Below are positions 6,327-6,769 of a stretch of DNA of 6,769 nt, piece after piece. Source of the DNA: Desulfatitalea sp. (GTDB lineage Bacteria > Desulfobacterota > Desulfobacteria > Desulfobacterales > Desulfosarcinaceae). The position numbers and the translations under genes are program-made. Position 1 is the first letter of the stretch. Each line of letters begins with the position of its first letter. The notes under the pieces were generated by a model. That model was given only the letters and a program-made list of their open reading frames with translations, had not been told where the DNA came from and ran no database searches. Location of the stretch: contig JABDRH010000495.1 in assembly GCA_013041835.1 (NCBI GenBank), forward strand, positions 1-6,769, written 5' to 3'.

Positions 6327-6769
6327 TTATGCAACACTTTGGTTCTTTTTATCGAAGACTTGCTGGCTGTAATAGGAGATGCTGTTCAGGGCCTTGACCG
6401 AGGCCATTTCCAGGCTGTCCACGATCTGCCCGGTGGTGGAGGTCAGTTTGGCATGCAGCAGCAACAACGGAATGGCCGACATGAGCCCGAAGGCGGTGGT
6501 ATTCATGGCCACCGAGATGCTGGCCGACAGCAAATCGGCCTTTTCGGCCGGGTTGGCGTTGGCCACGGCGGTAAAGGCCTCGATCAGGCCCATGATGGTG
6601 CCCAGCAGGCCCAGCAAGGTGGCGATGTTGGACAGCAGCGCCACGTAGGGCGTGCGCTTTTCCAACTGGGGGATGATCTCCATCATGCTCTCTTCCATGG
6701 CGATCTCGATGTCTTCGCGGCGACGTACCGCGCCTTGCCGCGCCAGCCCCATGCCCAGCATTTGGGCCA
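6327..6769 (-). CDS. MotA/TolQ/ExbB proton-channel family protein (5' partial)
   Basis: The frame is open to the window edge, so the start lies to the right; about 146 residues and the TAA stop (6327-6329) are visible. Counting from Met at 6761, a charged helix (RRREDIEIAMEE, 13-24) leads into two membrane helices. The first (about 39-61) holds LLGLLGTIMGLIEAF; the second (about 82-105) holds ISVAMNTTAFGLMSAIPLL. Both are hallmark motifs of ExbB/TolQ, which form the inner-membrane proton channel that, with an ExbD/TolR partner, powers TonB- or Tol-type outer-membrane work. The first helix and periplasmic start of the protein are outside the window. The Thr pair T88-T89 is kept. The Glu found in E. 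coli ExbB (IAEALL) is replaced by Val84 here, so this is a divergent subfamily. Codon use is G+C-rich, like the left operon. No exbD follows: an acyltransferase remnant begins 7 nt after the stop. Confidence 0.88.
   Translation of the reverse strand, partial: AQMLGMGLARQGAVRRREDIEIAMEESMMEIIPQLEKRTPYVALLSNIATLLGLLGTIMGLIEAFTAVANANPAEKADLLSASISVAMNTTAFGLMSAIPLLLLHAKLTSTTGQIVDSLEMASVKALNSISYYSQQVFDKKNQSVA

Noticed and set aside
6083..6337. An 84-codon open frame taken as a small complete gene
   Set aside because: It is the N-terminal piece of a deleted acyltransferase; the matching C-terminal piece follows in another frame at 5974-6096.

Overview
The window looks like part of a Desulfobacterota (sulfate-reducer-like) chromosome, by inference. 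The evidence is the gene content (DUF294 nucleotidyltransferase, lone receiver, PAS/DnaQ-type exonuclease) and the fairly G+C-rich coding style of both flanks. No rRNA or other marker gene is present to prove the taxon.

Left flank (1-3722, + strand): a tightly coupled three-gene signalling operon. It holds the C-terminal part of a CBS-DUF294-DUF294_C protein, a stand-alone CheY-like receiver, and a 719-aa membrane protein. Each stop codon overlaps the next start in an ATGA. The membrane protein carries HAMP-like, PAS and degenerate histidine-kinase-like regions fused to an apparently intact DEDDh 3'-5' exonuclease. DUF294 and DnaQ-like genes of this kind commonly sit beside sodium:solute (acetate-type) symporters. 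Such a gene may lie just upstream, but it is not visible here. The operon ends at a clear intrinsic terminator.

Middle (3723-6326): visibly more A+T-rich DNA that looks like an accessory insertion. A + strand gene with a strong Shine-Dalgarno encodes a secreted or membrane-anchored alpha/beta hydrolase of the prolyl-oligopeptidase type. It converges on a - strand membrane O-acyltransferase (acyltransferase_3, OafA-like). Behind that lies a decayed second copy of the acyltransferase, with about 700 bp of its middle missing and its two ends out of frame. No transposase, integrase, tRNA or CRISPR array was seen.

Right flank (6327-6769, - strand): G+C-rich DNA encoding the C-terminal two thirds or so of a MotA/TolQ/ExbB proton-channel protein. 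The acyltransferase remnant starts 7 nt after its stop, where a partner exbD/tolR gene would often be found. The most interesting item is the exonuclease fused to a kinase-like sensor that lacks a phosphoacceptor histidine, encoded directly after a receiver with all its active-site residues.
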